A stretch of DNA of 64,000 bases from Clostridium acidisoli DSM 12555. GTDB taxonomy: Bacteria; Bacillota; Clostridia; Clostridiales; Clostridiaceae. Under the pieces are notes generated by a model. The model made no database searches. It saw only the letters and a program-made list of their open reading frames with translations, and was not told where the DNA came from. Each line of letters starts with the position of its first letter. The stretch's first letter is position 1. A program made the position numbers and the translations under genes. Shown here in pieces: positions 17,642 through 25,054 of the stretch. The stretch lies in assembly GCF_900176305.1 (NCBI RefSeq), contig NZ_FWXH01000011.1, forward strand, positions 33,499 to 97,498. The letters run 5' to 3'.

Positions 17642-18118
17642 ATGGAAGAGCAAGATTTATCATTTATAACCAGTCAAGGCAGATTTAATTATAGGGTTGG
17701 AGCAATTATTATTAGAGATAATAAATTACTCATGGTTAAAAATGATAGTGCACCTTATTATTATTCAGTTGGTGGAAGAGTAAAATTAAATGAAACATCT
17801 GAAAAAGCTGTTATTCGTGAGGCATTTGAGGAGACAGGTGTAAAATTTGAAATTGATAGATTAGCCTTTATACATGAGCACTTTTTTTGTGAGGAAATAA
17901 CAAGAGAGCATTATCATGAAATCGCCTTTTCCTATTTAATGAAAGCAAATACCAACATGAATTTTGAATGTAACAGCTTTGGGGAACAAGGCTCAAAAGA
18001 ACATTTACACTGGTTGCCTATTGAAGATTTAAATGAATATCACTTATTTCCTGAGTTTTTTAAGACTAAATTATTAAGAAGCATTACTGGTATTGAACAC
18101 ATTATTTCAAATGGATAG
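17642..18118 (+). CDS. Nudix hydrolase
   Basis: A 158-residue protein with AGGAGG directly upstream. The Nudix box GGRVKLNETSEKAVIREAFEETG matches Gx5Ex7REUxEExGU; its Glu residues bind Mg and position water for cleavage of a nucleoside diphosphate bond. The N-terminal segment RVGAIIIRDNKLLMVKND is the typical first beta-sheet. Substrate in this broad family cannot be read; a housecleaning or nucleotide-sugar role is possible. Surrounding genes are broken, but this one appears intact. Confidence 0.87.
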   Translation: MEEQDLSFITSQGRFNYRVGAIIIRDNKLLMVKNDSAPYYYSVGGRVKLNETSEKAVIREAFEETGVKFEIDRLAFIHEHFFCEEITREHYHEIAFSYLMKANTNMNFECNSFGEQGSKEHLHWLPIEDLNEYHLFPEFFKTKLLRSITGIEHIISNG

Positions 18119-18244
18119 AATTACATGTTATATACATAAATTTTAGTTTGGAAATTTCTTAAAGGTTTCATTATTTATAACTTTTACAACTGTGCAACTT
18201 TGTAAAAACATGTAAATCAATAATGATATTAAAAGGGGAATCTT

Positions 18245-18954
18245 ATGGAGAATTTTATGATTGGAATGTATGGTAAATACGATAATATAAAATTTAATAG
18301 AGACTTTAGAGAAAACTTTTATGGGATAGAAGCGTGTCTTTTTGAAGATGAAATGGATATAGAAAAACTAATTAACAAAACTGAAAGAAAAGGCATTAAA
18401 TTTGGTATACACTTTCCTTTAAGGTCAGGAATATCAAATTTAAGAGACACGCAGTTTTTATCATTAGATGCAAAAACAAGAGAAAATGCTTATAAGTATA
18501 TTGAAGGAGAATTAAATTATATCAACAAGAAGGGACTTAACCCAGAATATATCCTGTTTCATTATCCTAAACCAGTTATTTTGAAAAATGATTTCGATAT
18601 GAGTAACTGGAGGTTTACAGATAAAAGTGAATATACATATGAGTCAGACTATCCAACTAACGAATTTAAGAAATACAGTGAAAATCTCTTTTCTTGGTTA
18701 TCGGAAAAAAGTCTTGAATATAATTTTATTCCTGTATTAGAATTTGATGCGTTAAATAAGTATGTTTGTGAGGATAACTTTCTTGAAAACTTATTAGAAA
18801 AATACAAAACAATAAAGATATGCTTAGATACAGGGAGACTTCATTTACAAAGGAAAATAAGAATGTAAAAATAATGTTTGAACATAGGTCAGATTTAATA
18901 AGTGATAACGAATTAGATAGTTGTTATTCTTGGATTAGTTCCATATTAGAATAA
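18245..18954 (+). pseudogene. Sugar-phosphate isomerase/epimerase, internal deletion and frameshift
   Basis: Starts MENFMIGMYGKYDNIKFNRD behind AAGGGGA. The first 200 residues have the xylose-isomerase-like TIM-barrel pattern (FGIHFPLRSG, YILFHYPKP, FIPVLEFDALNK, KICLDTGRLHLQ with metal-type Glu and Asp). The frame then stops at 18868, but the family's C-terminal end ENKNVKIMFEHRSDLISDNE and SCYSWISSILE continues in another frame to 18954. DTGRLHLQ is fused almost directly to it, so roughly 60 residues were deleted with a frameshift. Inactive by inference. Confidence 0.75.
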
Positions 18955-19144
18955 GTGAATTAGTTCAGAATATTCTTTAAATGACGAAGTGCTTTCTTTA
19001 ATAAATAAGTACTTTGCATTAATTATAAGTAAACCATTAATCCCTAACTCTAAATCATTGCAATGCTTAAACTAAAAAGGTTCTCCTTCACTTATGAGCT
19101 CTTTTCTACTTCAAGATTGAACTTCTTTAACCTATTAAATTGCA

Positions 19145-19177
19145 CTACCTTGCTCAGCCGCACCGGTTCTCCGTAAC
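19145..19177 (-). repeat. Dispersed repeat, copy A (most diverged 5' part)
   Basis: Plus-strand text ends CACCGGTTCTCCGTAAC, sharing GGTTCTCCGTAAC exactly with copy C at 20969-21004. It lies about 100 bp beyond the 3' end of the isochorismatase gene. Only the hairpin-proximal third is well conserved. In gene-sense orientation it reads GTTACGGAGAACCGG. Confidence 0.6.
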
Positions 19178-19210
19178 AGTTATACCGTAGAATTTATAAA
19201 TTAGAAACCA

Positions 19211-19240
19211 ATAGGGATATCAACTCCTTGATATCCCTAT
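19211..19240 (-). terminator. Terminator after isochorismatase gene
   Basis: ATAGGGATATCAA pairs perfectly with TTGATATCCCTAT (13 bp) around a CTCC loop, 39 bp past the stop codon; minus-strand sequence after the stem is T-rich (TGGTTTC, AATTT). Confidence 0.75.
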
Positions 19241-19278
19241 AACTTATATTATAGCTGAATTTAATCTATCCTCTTGTA

Positions 19279-19764
19279 TTAACAATTGCCAAGCATATAT
19301 GAAATAACTTCAAAAGAAATCAAAGCTCTATTATAATAGATATCCATCAAACCACTTGGATGACAGGCAAAGATACCGTGCTGAAGCATAGCAGCTCCAA
19401 AGTTCCTCTCTATAGCACCATTATATGTTGCTAATACACAATACTCAGCAGCATTGCCACACAGTACAACAAAGTCAATATTTTTTTCTTTTAATATTTC
19501 CTCCAAATTCGTTTTCCAAAAGCTATTACTATATACCTTCAAAACTTCCACATCACTATCCTGTGTCATCAACTCTTCTACATTTTGAAATGTGTCATCA
19601 TTACCACCTTCGATATCCCTAATAACTATCACGGGTTTACCAGCTTTTCTAAATAATGATGCTGCCTCATTTATATATTCAAAGGTATTATGATATTCTT
19701 TTTCCTCTTTTCTATGACCTATAAAAGCTTCTTGGACATCAATTATTAATAATGCAATATTCAT
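19279..19764 (-). CDS. Isochorismatase-family cysteine hydrolase
   Basis: A 161-residue protein with AGGAGG nine bases upstream. Catalytic triad candidates of the family: Asp9 in LLIIDVQEAF, Lys76 in VLKVYSNSF, and Cys109 in LCGNAAEYCVLAT. Such enzymes hydrolyse amides or vinyl ethers (nicotinamidase, isochorismatase, N-carbamoyl compounds); the substrate is not evident. It is preceded on the same strand by a consensus promoter, an 18-codon ORF and a terminator, so readthrough of that terminator may decide its expression. It lies between repeat copies A and B. Confidence 0.88.
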   Translation of the reverse strand: MNIALLIIDVQEAFIGHRKEEKEYHNTFEYINEAASLFRKAGKPVIVIRDIEGGNDDTFQNVEELMTQDSDVEVLKVYSNSFWKTNLEEILKEKNIDFVVLCGNAAEYCVLATYNGAIERNFGAAMLQHGIFACHPSGLMDIYYNRALISFEVISYMLGNC

Positions 19765-19807
19765 TTTACATTTCCTCCTAATTTTATTTTAAATTTAGGC
19801 ATAAAAA

Positions 19808-19839
19808 TACCCGGATGAAATAACGATTTCTCCCGGGTA
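19808..19839 (-). terminator. Leader terminator upstream of isochorismatase
   Basis: TACCCGG (19808-19814) pairs with CCGGGTA (19833-19839), and GAAAT with ATTTC inside; on the minus strand TTTTT follows the stem directly. It lies between the 18-codon ORF and the isochorismatase ribosome site, so it can act as an attenuator or simply end the small transcript. Confidence 0.8.
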
Positions 19840-19870
19840 ATCATTATAAAAACATTCCATTACTAAACTT

Positions 19871-19927
19871 CTAATAAGCCATGCCGGGAGTCATGCTTAA
19901 GTTTGTTATAATATTTAAATTCATCAT
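19871..19927 (-). CDS. 18-residue leader peptide MMNLNIITNLSMTPGMAY
   Basis: A short frame begins ATG ATG at 19927 with GGGAGTG nine bases upstream and stops with TAG at 19871. It encodes MMNLNIITNLSMTPGMAY. Upstream is a consensus sigma-A promoter (TTGACA, 17 bp, TATAAT) and downstream an intrinsic terminator, so it forms a complete tiny transcription unit ahead of the isochorismatase gene. It has no charged residues at all, four Met and two Asn-rich turns. It could be a leader peptide for attenuation, a signalling peptide or a by-product of a structured RNA. No family recognised. Confidence 0.55.
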   Translation of the reverse strand: MMNLNIITNLSMTPGMAY

Positions 19928-19961
19928 AATACACCACTCCCTTCGAACAATTTATATTATA

Positions 19962-19990
19962 ATTATACATTTGGGCATATATCCTGTCAA
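19962..19990 (-). promoter_or_regulatory. Consensus sigma-A promoter for the leader ORF
   Basis: On the minus strand TTGACA (19985-19990) and TATAAT (19962-19967) are both perfect and separated by exactly 17 bp. It is the strongest-looking promoter in the window. Confidence 0.85.
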
Positions 19991-20018
19991 CCTTCTGTAT
20001 ATACTTTTTTAGCTTATG

Positions 20019-20110
20019 CTGCTACTCAAATTTGTCATTTCTCTTACAAACCTAGTCATATCAATGATTTTAAAGAAAGCCTACGTTATTTATGGCACGG
20101 TTCACCGTAT
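20019..20110 (-). repeat. Dispersed repeat, copy B
   Basis: Core 20081-20110 reads CTACGTTATTTATGGCACGG then TTCACCGTAT, with an ACGG/CCGT mini-hairpin. Its far end CTGCTACTCAAATTT (20019-20033) matches CTGTTACTCAAATTT of copy C. It sits about 80 bp after the 3' end of the phospholipase-like gene, same orientation as copies A, C and D. Confidence 0.7.
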
Positions 20111-20189
20111 TTACTACAAGTGAGATTTTTCCATTTTATTCTTGTGCATATATTCTACATAATTATGGTATAATTCTATCGCTCATTTT

Positions 20190-20864
20190 TTACAAATACT
20201 TTTCATACAGTATTCGGCTAATTTTCTCAGCGCTTTCATCAACAAATCTATCCATCTCTTCTTCTTTTAAATATGTATATTCTCTTTCCAAATTTTCTCT
20301 TTTACCACTATAAAAATCTGTTATATACTTTCTCCTATTTTCAAATGCATCATTACTAAAAAAGCCCATATAATTATTAATGAATCCAACAGCGTTCTTA
20401 TAAATTGAAAAAGAACTGAAATTGGGATTTCTCTTAATATACAGAAAGTCAAGGTCATACCAATCTTTCTTTAATGTCCATATCCACTCTGTCCAGTCTT
20501 TATCATACAAAGATTTAAATTTATCTTTACATGGGCGAACTATTTCATCTGCCCACATAATATCAGTTAATAAATGAGTCAAATAACCGAGATAAAAAGA
20601 TCTCTGTTCATTGTTGTATTTTTTTCTCTATTCTACTGTAAAAAACTGTTCTACATATTCGTTTAAATGAATATCTTTCAACCCATCGGCATCTGTTGTT
20701 TTAAAATGCGAAACATCACCACTTGGAGTAAAAACTGACCAATCCTCATTCGGTATCCCACTATCAGGTGCTATATTTCCAACTACGAACTCTGTAGTTG
20801 AAAGATTAAATGTTACTTTCAGCAATTTGTCTGCAATTCGTAGATGTACCATCCAAGAAGCCAT
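20190..20864 (-). pseudogene. Zinc-dependent phospholipase C-like gene with in-frame amber stop
   Basis: Starts MASWMVHLRIADKLLKV five bases after GGAGGAT. The first part (VVGNIAPDSGIP, HFKTTD) and the second (SFYLGYLTHLLTDIMWADEIV) form one continuous reading frame in the Zn_dep_PLPC family, in which these His and Asp residues bind zinc. A single TAG at 20628-20630 interrupts it after residue 78 (EQFFTVE); the following RKKYNNEQRSFYLGYLTHLL stays in frame to 20190, total about 224 codons. Either a nonsense pseudogene or amber readthrough; I favour the former. No signal peptide. Flanked by repeats B and C. Confidence 0.75.
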
Positions 20865-20922
20865 TTGAATCCTCCTTTTAATAGATTAAAATAATCAATT
20901 TAGCAAATTACTATTTTATTAT

Positions 20923-21004
20923 CTGTTACTCAAATTTCTTTGTAACTTTATTATATAATATATTTTGCAAAAGCCACATTACTTATGATACGGTTCTCCG
21001 TAAC
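20923..21004 (-). repeat. Dispersed repeat, copy C
   Basis: Core 20970-21004 reads AAAGCCACATTACTTATGAT then ACGGTTCTCCGTAAC; the ACGG/CCGT hairpin is present, and GTTACTCAAATTT at the far end matches copy B. It lies about 145 bp beyond the 3' end of the lipase gene, in the same orientation as the others. Confidence 0.7.
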
Positions 21005-21025
21005 TATTTAATCGGATACTCTAAA

Positions 21026-21055
21026 AAGAGACATCTCTAGTTTTTGATGTCTCTT
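21026..21055 (-). terminator. Terminator after lipase genes
   Basis: AAGAGACATC pairs perfectly with GATGTCTCTT (10 bp) and is followed by T-rich sequence on the minus strand, roughly 95 bp downstream of the lipase stop. Confidence 0.7.
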
Positions 21056-21149
21056 AAAAAATTGAATATGTTTAAGAGTAGTGTTGATTTCTTATATAAT
21101 AAAGGGGTTATACTTATTAATTTCGAGAGTCTACCTGATATTCTGCGGC

Positions 21150-22004
21150 TTACGGCCCATCTCCACTATTCTCACTACATAATCCTTTAAATGGAACACA
21201 TTCTCCTGTATCAGGACAAAAACCTGGGGTTTCATAGCATAATGTTTTTGCAAAGCCAGGATTCTTTTTGCTGAGATTCCTAAAATAGCAGTCAATCTCA
21301 TGATTGCGAACAGGTAAACTGTTCAGTTGGAAAGAGAGCGGAACCTTCGTGTCTACGTGCCGATAGAATAATCCGTCCTTTGTAAACGGAGCAGGATACG
21401 CTCGATCTGGCAAAGTAGGAATAATGTCATGGACATTAAAAATACGAATACTATTCTTTACCGTTTGGTTGAACCGGGAAGTAAAGTCAGGGTCTCCAGT
21501 ACGAGGGCTACCATAAGTATACACGGCAGGATGCTTAAACCCGGTGTTAATGGCAATGTCCAAAGTAGCTAACACGGCCACAGCTGCTCCTAAACTGTGT
21601 CCTGCAACAAATAGTCTTTTTGTTGTAGAAAGCCTGTTTAATTCTCTGATCAATTCGTTTCTTGTTGATTGATAAATACATGTAAACCCACGATGGGTTT
21701 TTCCTGCATTTGTGACAAAAGGATATGGTACTTGATATAAGTCTTGGTCTGACTCATTGTCCTTAAATGTTCGGGTTCCTCTTAAAGCTATTACTATTTC
21801 ATCTGGTGATTCTGCAATAAAACCAAATACTTCTGCTTCTGGCTCCTCAACGCCGGCAAGGGCGCAAATAGTATATTGAAGTTCAAAGCCCTTTGGTAAA
21901 ATAAGCGGTTCCTTTTCAAAAAGTTGATATGACTGAAAGATCATGGCAGCAAGAAATATCGCATCTTCACTGTTAAAAATATACTTTATGTTTGAGTTTT
22001 TCAT
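21150..22004 (-). CDS. Class 3 (fungal-type) lipase family protein, intact triad
   Basis: About 284 residues. The start at 22004 (MKNSNIKYIFNSEDAIFLAA) follows AAGGAG at eight bases; the longer open frame has no site. The nucleophile elbow GHSLG is at residues 135-139 (Ser137), with Asp193 in VHDIIP and His216 in FYRHVD, and ALRGTRTF supplies the oxyanion loop. The C-terminus has six cysteines (CYETPGFCPDTGECVPFKGLC). No signal peptide is visible, so it is cytosolic or exported atypically. It probably hydrolyses ester lipids. Paired with a mutated paralogue at 22021. Confidence 0.87.
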   Translation of the reverse strand: MKNSNIKYIFNSEDAIFLAAMIFQSYQLFEKEPLILPKGFELQYTICALAGVEEPEAEVFGFIAESPDEIVIALRGTRTFKDNESDQDLYQVPYPFVTNAGKTHRGFTCIYQSTRNELIRELNRLSTTKRLFVAGHSLGAAVAVLATLDIAINTGFKHPAVYTYGSPRTGDPDFTSRFNQTVKNSIRIFNVHDIIPTLPDRAYPAPFTKDGLFYRHVDTKVPLSFQLNSLPVRNHEIDCYFRNLSKKNPGFAKTLCYETPGFCPDTGECVPFKGLCSENSGDGP

Positions 22005-22020
22005 CTCTGCAGCTCCTTTC

Positions 22021-22872
22021 TCATATACAAGGCTTCGGACACTTACACGTTCCTTGAAACGAAATACACATTTCCATATTGGGACAAAAGCCCGGATTTT
22101 CACAGCATAATGCTTTTGCAAAATCAAGATTCATGTTGCTGAGATTTTTAAAATAGCATCCAATCGCATCATTACGCGTCGTGTCATTCAGTTGAAAAGA
22201 GATGGGATACTTTGTTTTAACATGTTGATAGTATAATCCTTCCTTTGTAAAAGGAGGCGGATACTTTTGAGCTGGGAACGTAGGAAAAGAGTCATGAATA
22301 TTAACAATTCGTATACTATTCTTAACCTCTTTGTTGAATCGGCAAGCAAATATATGATCTCCGACACGAGGACTACCATAAGTATACACGATAGGATTTT
22401 TAAACCCAGTATTAACTGCAATATCTAAAGCAGCCAATGTTGCTAAAGCTCCGCCGTAGTTGTGCCCAGTAACAAACAGTCTTTTTGATGTAGATAGTTT
22501 GTTCAACTCTCTGATTAAATTGTTTCTTGTTGATTTATAAATACATGTGAATCCACGTGAGGTTTTCCCTGCATTTCTAACAAAAGGATAGCGTACTTGA
22601 AATATGTCATAAGCTGCTAACAGATCCGCAGGATATGCAGCGTATCCTCTAAAGGTTATAATGATTTGATCTTGTGACTCAGCAATAAAACCAAATAATA
22701 ATTTCGTAGGATTCTCTACATTAGCTAAAGCATGAATGGTATACAAAAGCTTAAAGCCTTTTGGTAAGACAAGCTTTCCCTCTTGAAAGAATGTATATGT
22801 CTGATAGCTCATAGCTGCAAGTATTATCGCATCTTCACTATTAAAAATATTCTCTTTGTCTGAGATAACCAT
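22021..22872 (-). CDS. Class 3 lipase paralogue lacking the nucleophile serine
   Basis: A 283-residue protein, closely related along its full length to the neighbour that follows it 16 bp downstream. The nucleophile elbow reads GHNYG instead of GHSLG: codon AAC (22459-22461) puts Asn138 where Ser should be. The oxyanion segment is also changed (FRGYAAY versus LRGTRTF). Asp (NIHDSFP) and His (YYQHV) remain. The C-terminal Cys cluster is kept (CCENPGFCPNMEMC). It is likely a non-hydrolytic pseudo-enzyme, or uses a different chemistry. The pair arose by tandem duplication. Confidence 0.85.
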   Translation of the reverse strand: MVISDKENIFNSEDAIILAAMSYQTYTFFQEGKLVLPKGFKLLYTIHALANVENPTKLLFGFIAESQDQIIITFRGYAAYPADLLAAYDIFQVRYPFVRNAGKTSRGFTCIYKSTRNNLIRELNKLSTSKRLFVTGHNYGGALATLAALDIAVNTGFKNPIVYTYGSPRVGDHIFACRFNKEVKNSIRIVNIHDSFPTFPAQKYPPPFTKEGLYYQHVKTKYPISFQLNDTTRNDAIGCYFKNLSNMNLDFAKALCCENPGFCPNMEMCISFQGTCKCPKPCI

Positions 22873-23144
22873 ATATACACTTCCTTATATATAAATGTTT
22901 TTTACTTTATACTATGAAAAAAAACTGAAATTGTTTATAACTTATGCAGTTGAGATAAAAGATGTATTGAAAGTTTCTCAGAAATACTTGACATTTTAAA
23001 ATCACCCAACAATCGAAAAGCAATGGTTTATTGACCTTTACTGCATATATAAACCTCTTTATTTGAGTCATAAGTCATGTTTTCCTTTCTTTTAATTTTA
23101 TCTTCAAGTTCAAATTTTCATCATAATTTTTTTCTTAACTAAAA

Positions 23145-23177
23145 AAGCTATAAAAATCACACAAACTTTTATAGCTT
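23145..23177 (-). terminator. Terminator in lipase upstream region
   Basis: AAGCTATAAAA pairs with TTTTATAGCTT (11 bp); TTTTTT follows the stem on the minus strand. It would end transcripts from the methyltransferase before the lipase pair. Confidence 0.7.
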
Positions 23178-23270
23178 CCAAAATTACTCTATATTATCTT
23201 CTATTATCCTATTATAAAAATAAACATATATTTTAATAATTTATTTAGGTTGTGATACGATTTAGAACAC

Positions 23271-23343
23271 TATCACCACTCTTAAAGCTAGCTGTATCAA
23301 GAGTTACAAAGAAAATCTACGTTACTTGTTGTACACTTCACCC
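23271..23343 (-). repeat. Dispersed repeat, copy D (diverged)
   Basis: Core 23315-23343 reads ATCTACGTTACTTGTTGTAC then ACTTCACCC. It follows copies B and C base for base over CTACGTTAC-TTxTxGxAC but the hairpin arms have drifted (ACAC/CCCT), so pairing is lost. It ends about ten bp from the 3' end of the methyltransferase gene. Confidence 0.5.
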
Positions 23344-23352
23344 TTCATTATC

Positions 23353-24129
23353 CTAAACCTTCCTCAAGATATCTAATGTATGTGCGCTTGCTCCTAATAG
23401 TTCTGGCCTTTCACAGGTAGAAAGATGATAATCAAGAAAAATCTTAAATGTACCTTCATCCATAGCATTTAAAATAGGTCGCATATAATTAGCTGGTCCA
23501 TCTGCTGCGATTAATTTTATTCTTTGAAGTTTTACTTCCTCATCTAACTTATTAATATCTTCAAGCCTTACATAATCATATAAATCTTTTGGCTCCGATA
23601 TAACATGAAAATCATCATTGAGTTTACCATTATCAATGGATTCACGAATATTATTTTCCTTAAATCCATATGTTAATACACTATATTCATTCATACAATA
23701 TGCTACTAAAATAACGCCACTCACTTTGGTTACTCTTTTTGCCTCTTGCAAAGCTTTCACCTTATCCTCAAATTTGTATAAATGATACATTGGTCCAAAT
23801 AAAAGCGTCATGTCAAAAGTATTTTCTGAAAATCTTGATAAATCTAATGCTGTTCCTTGTTTTGCCTTTACTGTGCTTCCCTTTGACTTTAAAACACCTA
23901 GATTGTGCTTCACAAGTTCAATTGCAGTAACATCATATCCTTCATTTGCTAGTTGTACAGAGTATCTTCCTGTACCTGCACCAACATCTAAGATTTTTGC
24001 ATTACGATTGTTACCTAGATATTCATGAATATACTTCATGGAAGTTATGTATTCAACTTGCCCATGTCTTCTTGTTAATCGTTTGTCTTCACAAAACTTA
24101 TTGTAGTATTTCTCCAATTCTATTGTCAT
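23353..24129 (-). CDS. SAM-dependent class I methyltransferase
   Basis: A 258-residue protein, MTIELEKYYNKFCEDKRLTR. Motif I ILDVGAGTGRYSVQLANEGYDVTAIE (near residue 50) binds S-adenosylmethionine; FDMTLLFGPMYHLYKF is motif IV, and AKRVTKVSGVILVAY motif VI. Substrate unknown; members often modify small molecules or RNA. Cytosolic. It is the outermost unit of the repeat-punctuated array (copy D at its 3' end). Confidence 0.87.
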   Translation of the reverse strand: MTIELEKYYNKFCEDKRLTRRHGQVEYITSMKYIHEYLGNNRNAKILDVGAGTGRYSVQLANEGYDVTAIELVKHNLGVLKSKGSTVKAKQGTALDLSRFSENTFDMTLLFGPMYHLYKFEDKVKALQEAKRVTKVSGVILVAYCMNEYSVLTYGFKENNIRESIDNGKLNDDFHVISEPKDLYDYVRLEDINKLDEEVKLQRIKLIAADGPANYMRPILNAMDEGTFKIFLDYHLSTCERPELLGASAHTLDILRKV

Positions 24130-24358
24130 ATATTTATTTCCCTCATCTATAATTATATTTAAAAATGTTACTTACTTCTTGTTTAGCTTAATATATTCAA
24201 CTCTATTCTTCATTTACTTCTAACAAATATTATACTACATTGCAGATAAAATGTAAGTTTTGTTTATAATTATGTGTTAATATGAATAGTATATTTAAAC
24301 AAACTTCAGACTCTATTTCTTTCATGTAACTAAAAAAAATCAAAAGGAGGATTTAGTT

Positions 24359-25054
24359 TTGCAGGATAAAATACTTATAGTAGATGATGAGGAGAACATA
24401 TTAAACGTATTAGCTTATGCATTGAAACGAGAGGGGTATTTAATAGATACTGCTTGCAATGGTGAAGAGGCGTTAAATAAAGTTACTACTTTTGATCCAA
24501 ACATATTAATTTTAGATTTAATGCTGCCTAAAATCAATGGCTATGATGTGTGCAGAAAATTATACGAAAAAAACATTGGTATTATTATGCTTACAGCTAA
24601 AACCGATTTTGTGGATAAGCTTCTAGGGTTAGAACTAGGTGCAGATGATTATCTAACAAAACCTTTCGACATACGTGAAGTCATAGCTAGGGTTAAATCT
24701 CTTTCAAGAAGATTAAATAAAAACTCAAGTCAAAAAGAGAACTCCATTAATGTTAAAAATTTTACAATGAATCCAAATGAAAGAACTGTTATTATAGATA
24801 ACTCACCTCTTGAATTAACTTCTATGGAATTTGATTTGCTTTACCTACTTCTTTCAAATCCCAATAAGGTGTATTCCAGAGATCAACTTTTGGATTTAGT
24901 ATGGAAAACTGAATATTTTGGAGGTACAAGAACTGTAGACACTCACATACAGAGAATAAGAAAAAAATTAGGTGTCCCTTATCAAAATTTAATACAAACA
25001 GTTCACGGTACAGGGTATAGAGGAGTGAACAAACTTAATGAAAATAGGGATTAA
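24359..25054 (+). CDS. OmpR/PhoB-family response regulator (TTG start)
   Basis: A 231-residue protein starting with TTG eight bases after AGGAGG. The receiver domain (residues 1-115) has the acidic pair DDEE near 9-12, phospho-acceptor Asp53 in ILDLMLP, and Lys in LTKPFD near 102. The C-terminal winged-helix DNA-binding domain ends with VHGTGYRG. Its last 17 bases overlap the histidine kinase gene, so they are co-translated. The likely target is the secreted propeller gene downstream, whose promoter has a direct repeat. Confidence 0.93.
   Translation: MQDKILIVDDEENILNVLAYALKREGYLIDTACNGEEALNKVTTFDPNILILDLMLPKINGYDVCRKLYEKNIGIIMLTAKTDFVDKLLGLELGADDYLTKPFDIREVIARVKSLSRRLNKNSSQKENSINVKNFTMNPNERTVIIDNSPLELTSMEFDLLYLLLSNPNKVYSRDQLLDLVWKTEYFGGTRTVDTHIQRIRKKLGVPYQNLIQTVHGTGYRGVNKLNENRD

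Larger units (their letters stand above)
18955..19278. other. Intergenic stretch holding repeat A and a terminator
   Basis: No gene seen. It holds repeat copy A (19145-19177) and the hairpin at 19211-19240 that ends the isochorismatase transcript. An additional fragment GGTTCTCC occurs near 19079. Confidence 0.5.
22873..23352. other. 480-bp stretch without a gene
   Basis: It holds the stem-loop at 23145-23177 and repeat copy D at 23271-23343. I looked for frames on both strands around 22920-23060 and found only short stop-rich stretches. Confidence 0.5.

Noticed and set aside
19145..19177. Group II intron domain V or tRNA-like fragment (CGGTTC text)
   Set aside because: Only a few bases agree; flanks do not support either fold.
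22910..23060. Possible short genes in the lipase upstream gap
   Set aside because: Both strands have stops every 20-30 codons, and no start with a ribosome site.
19145..23343. Integron attC sites
   Set aside because: Gene order and repeat positions resemble an integron, but no RYYYAAC or GTTRRRY core boxes match and no integrase is seen, so I do not call attC.
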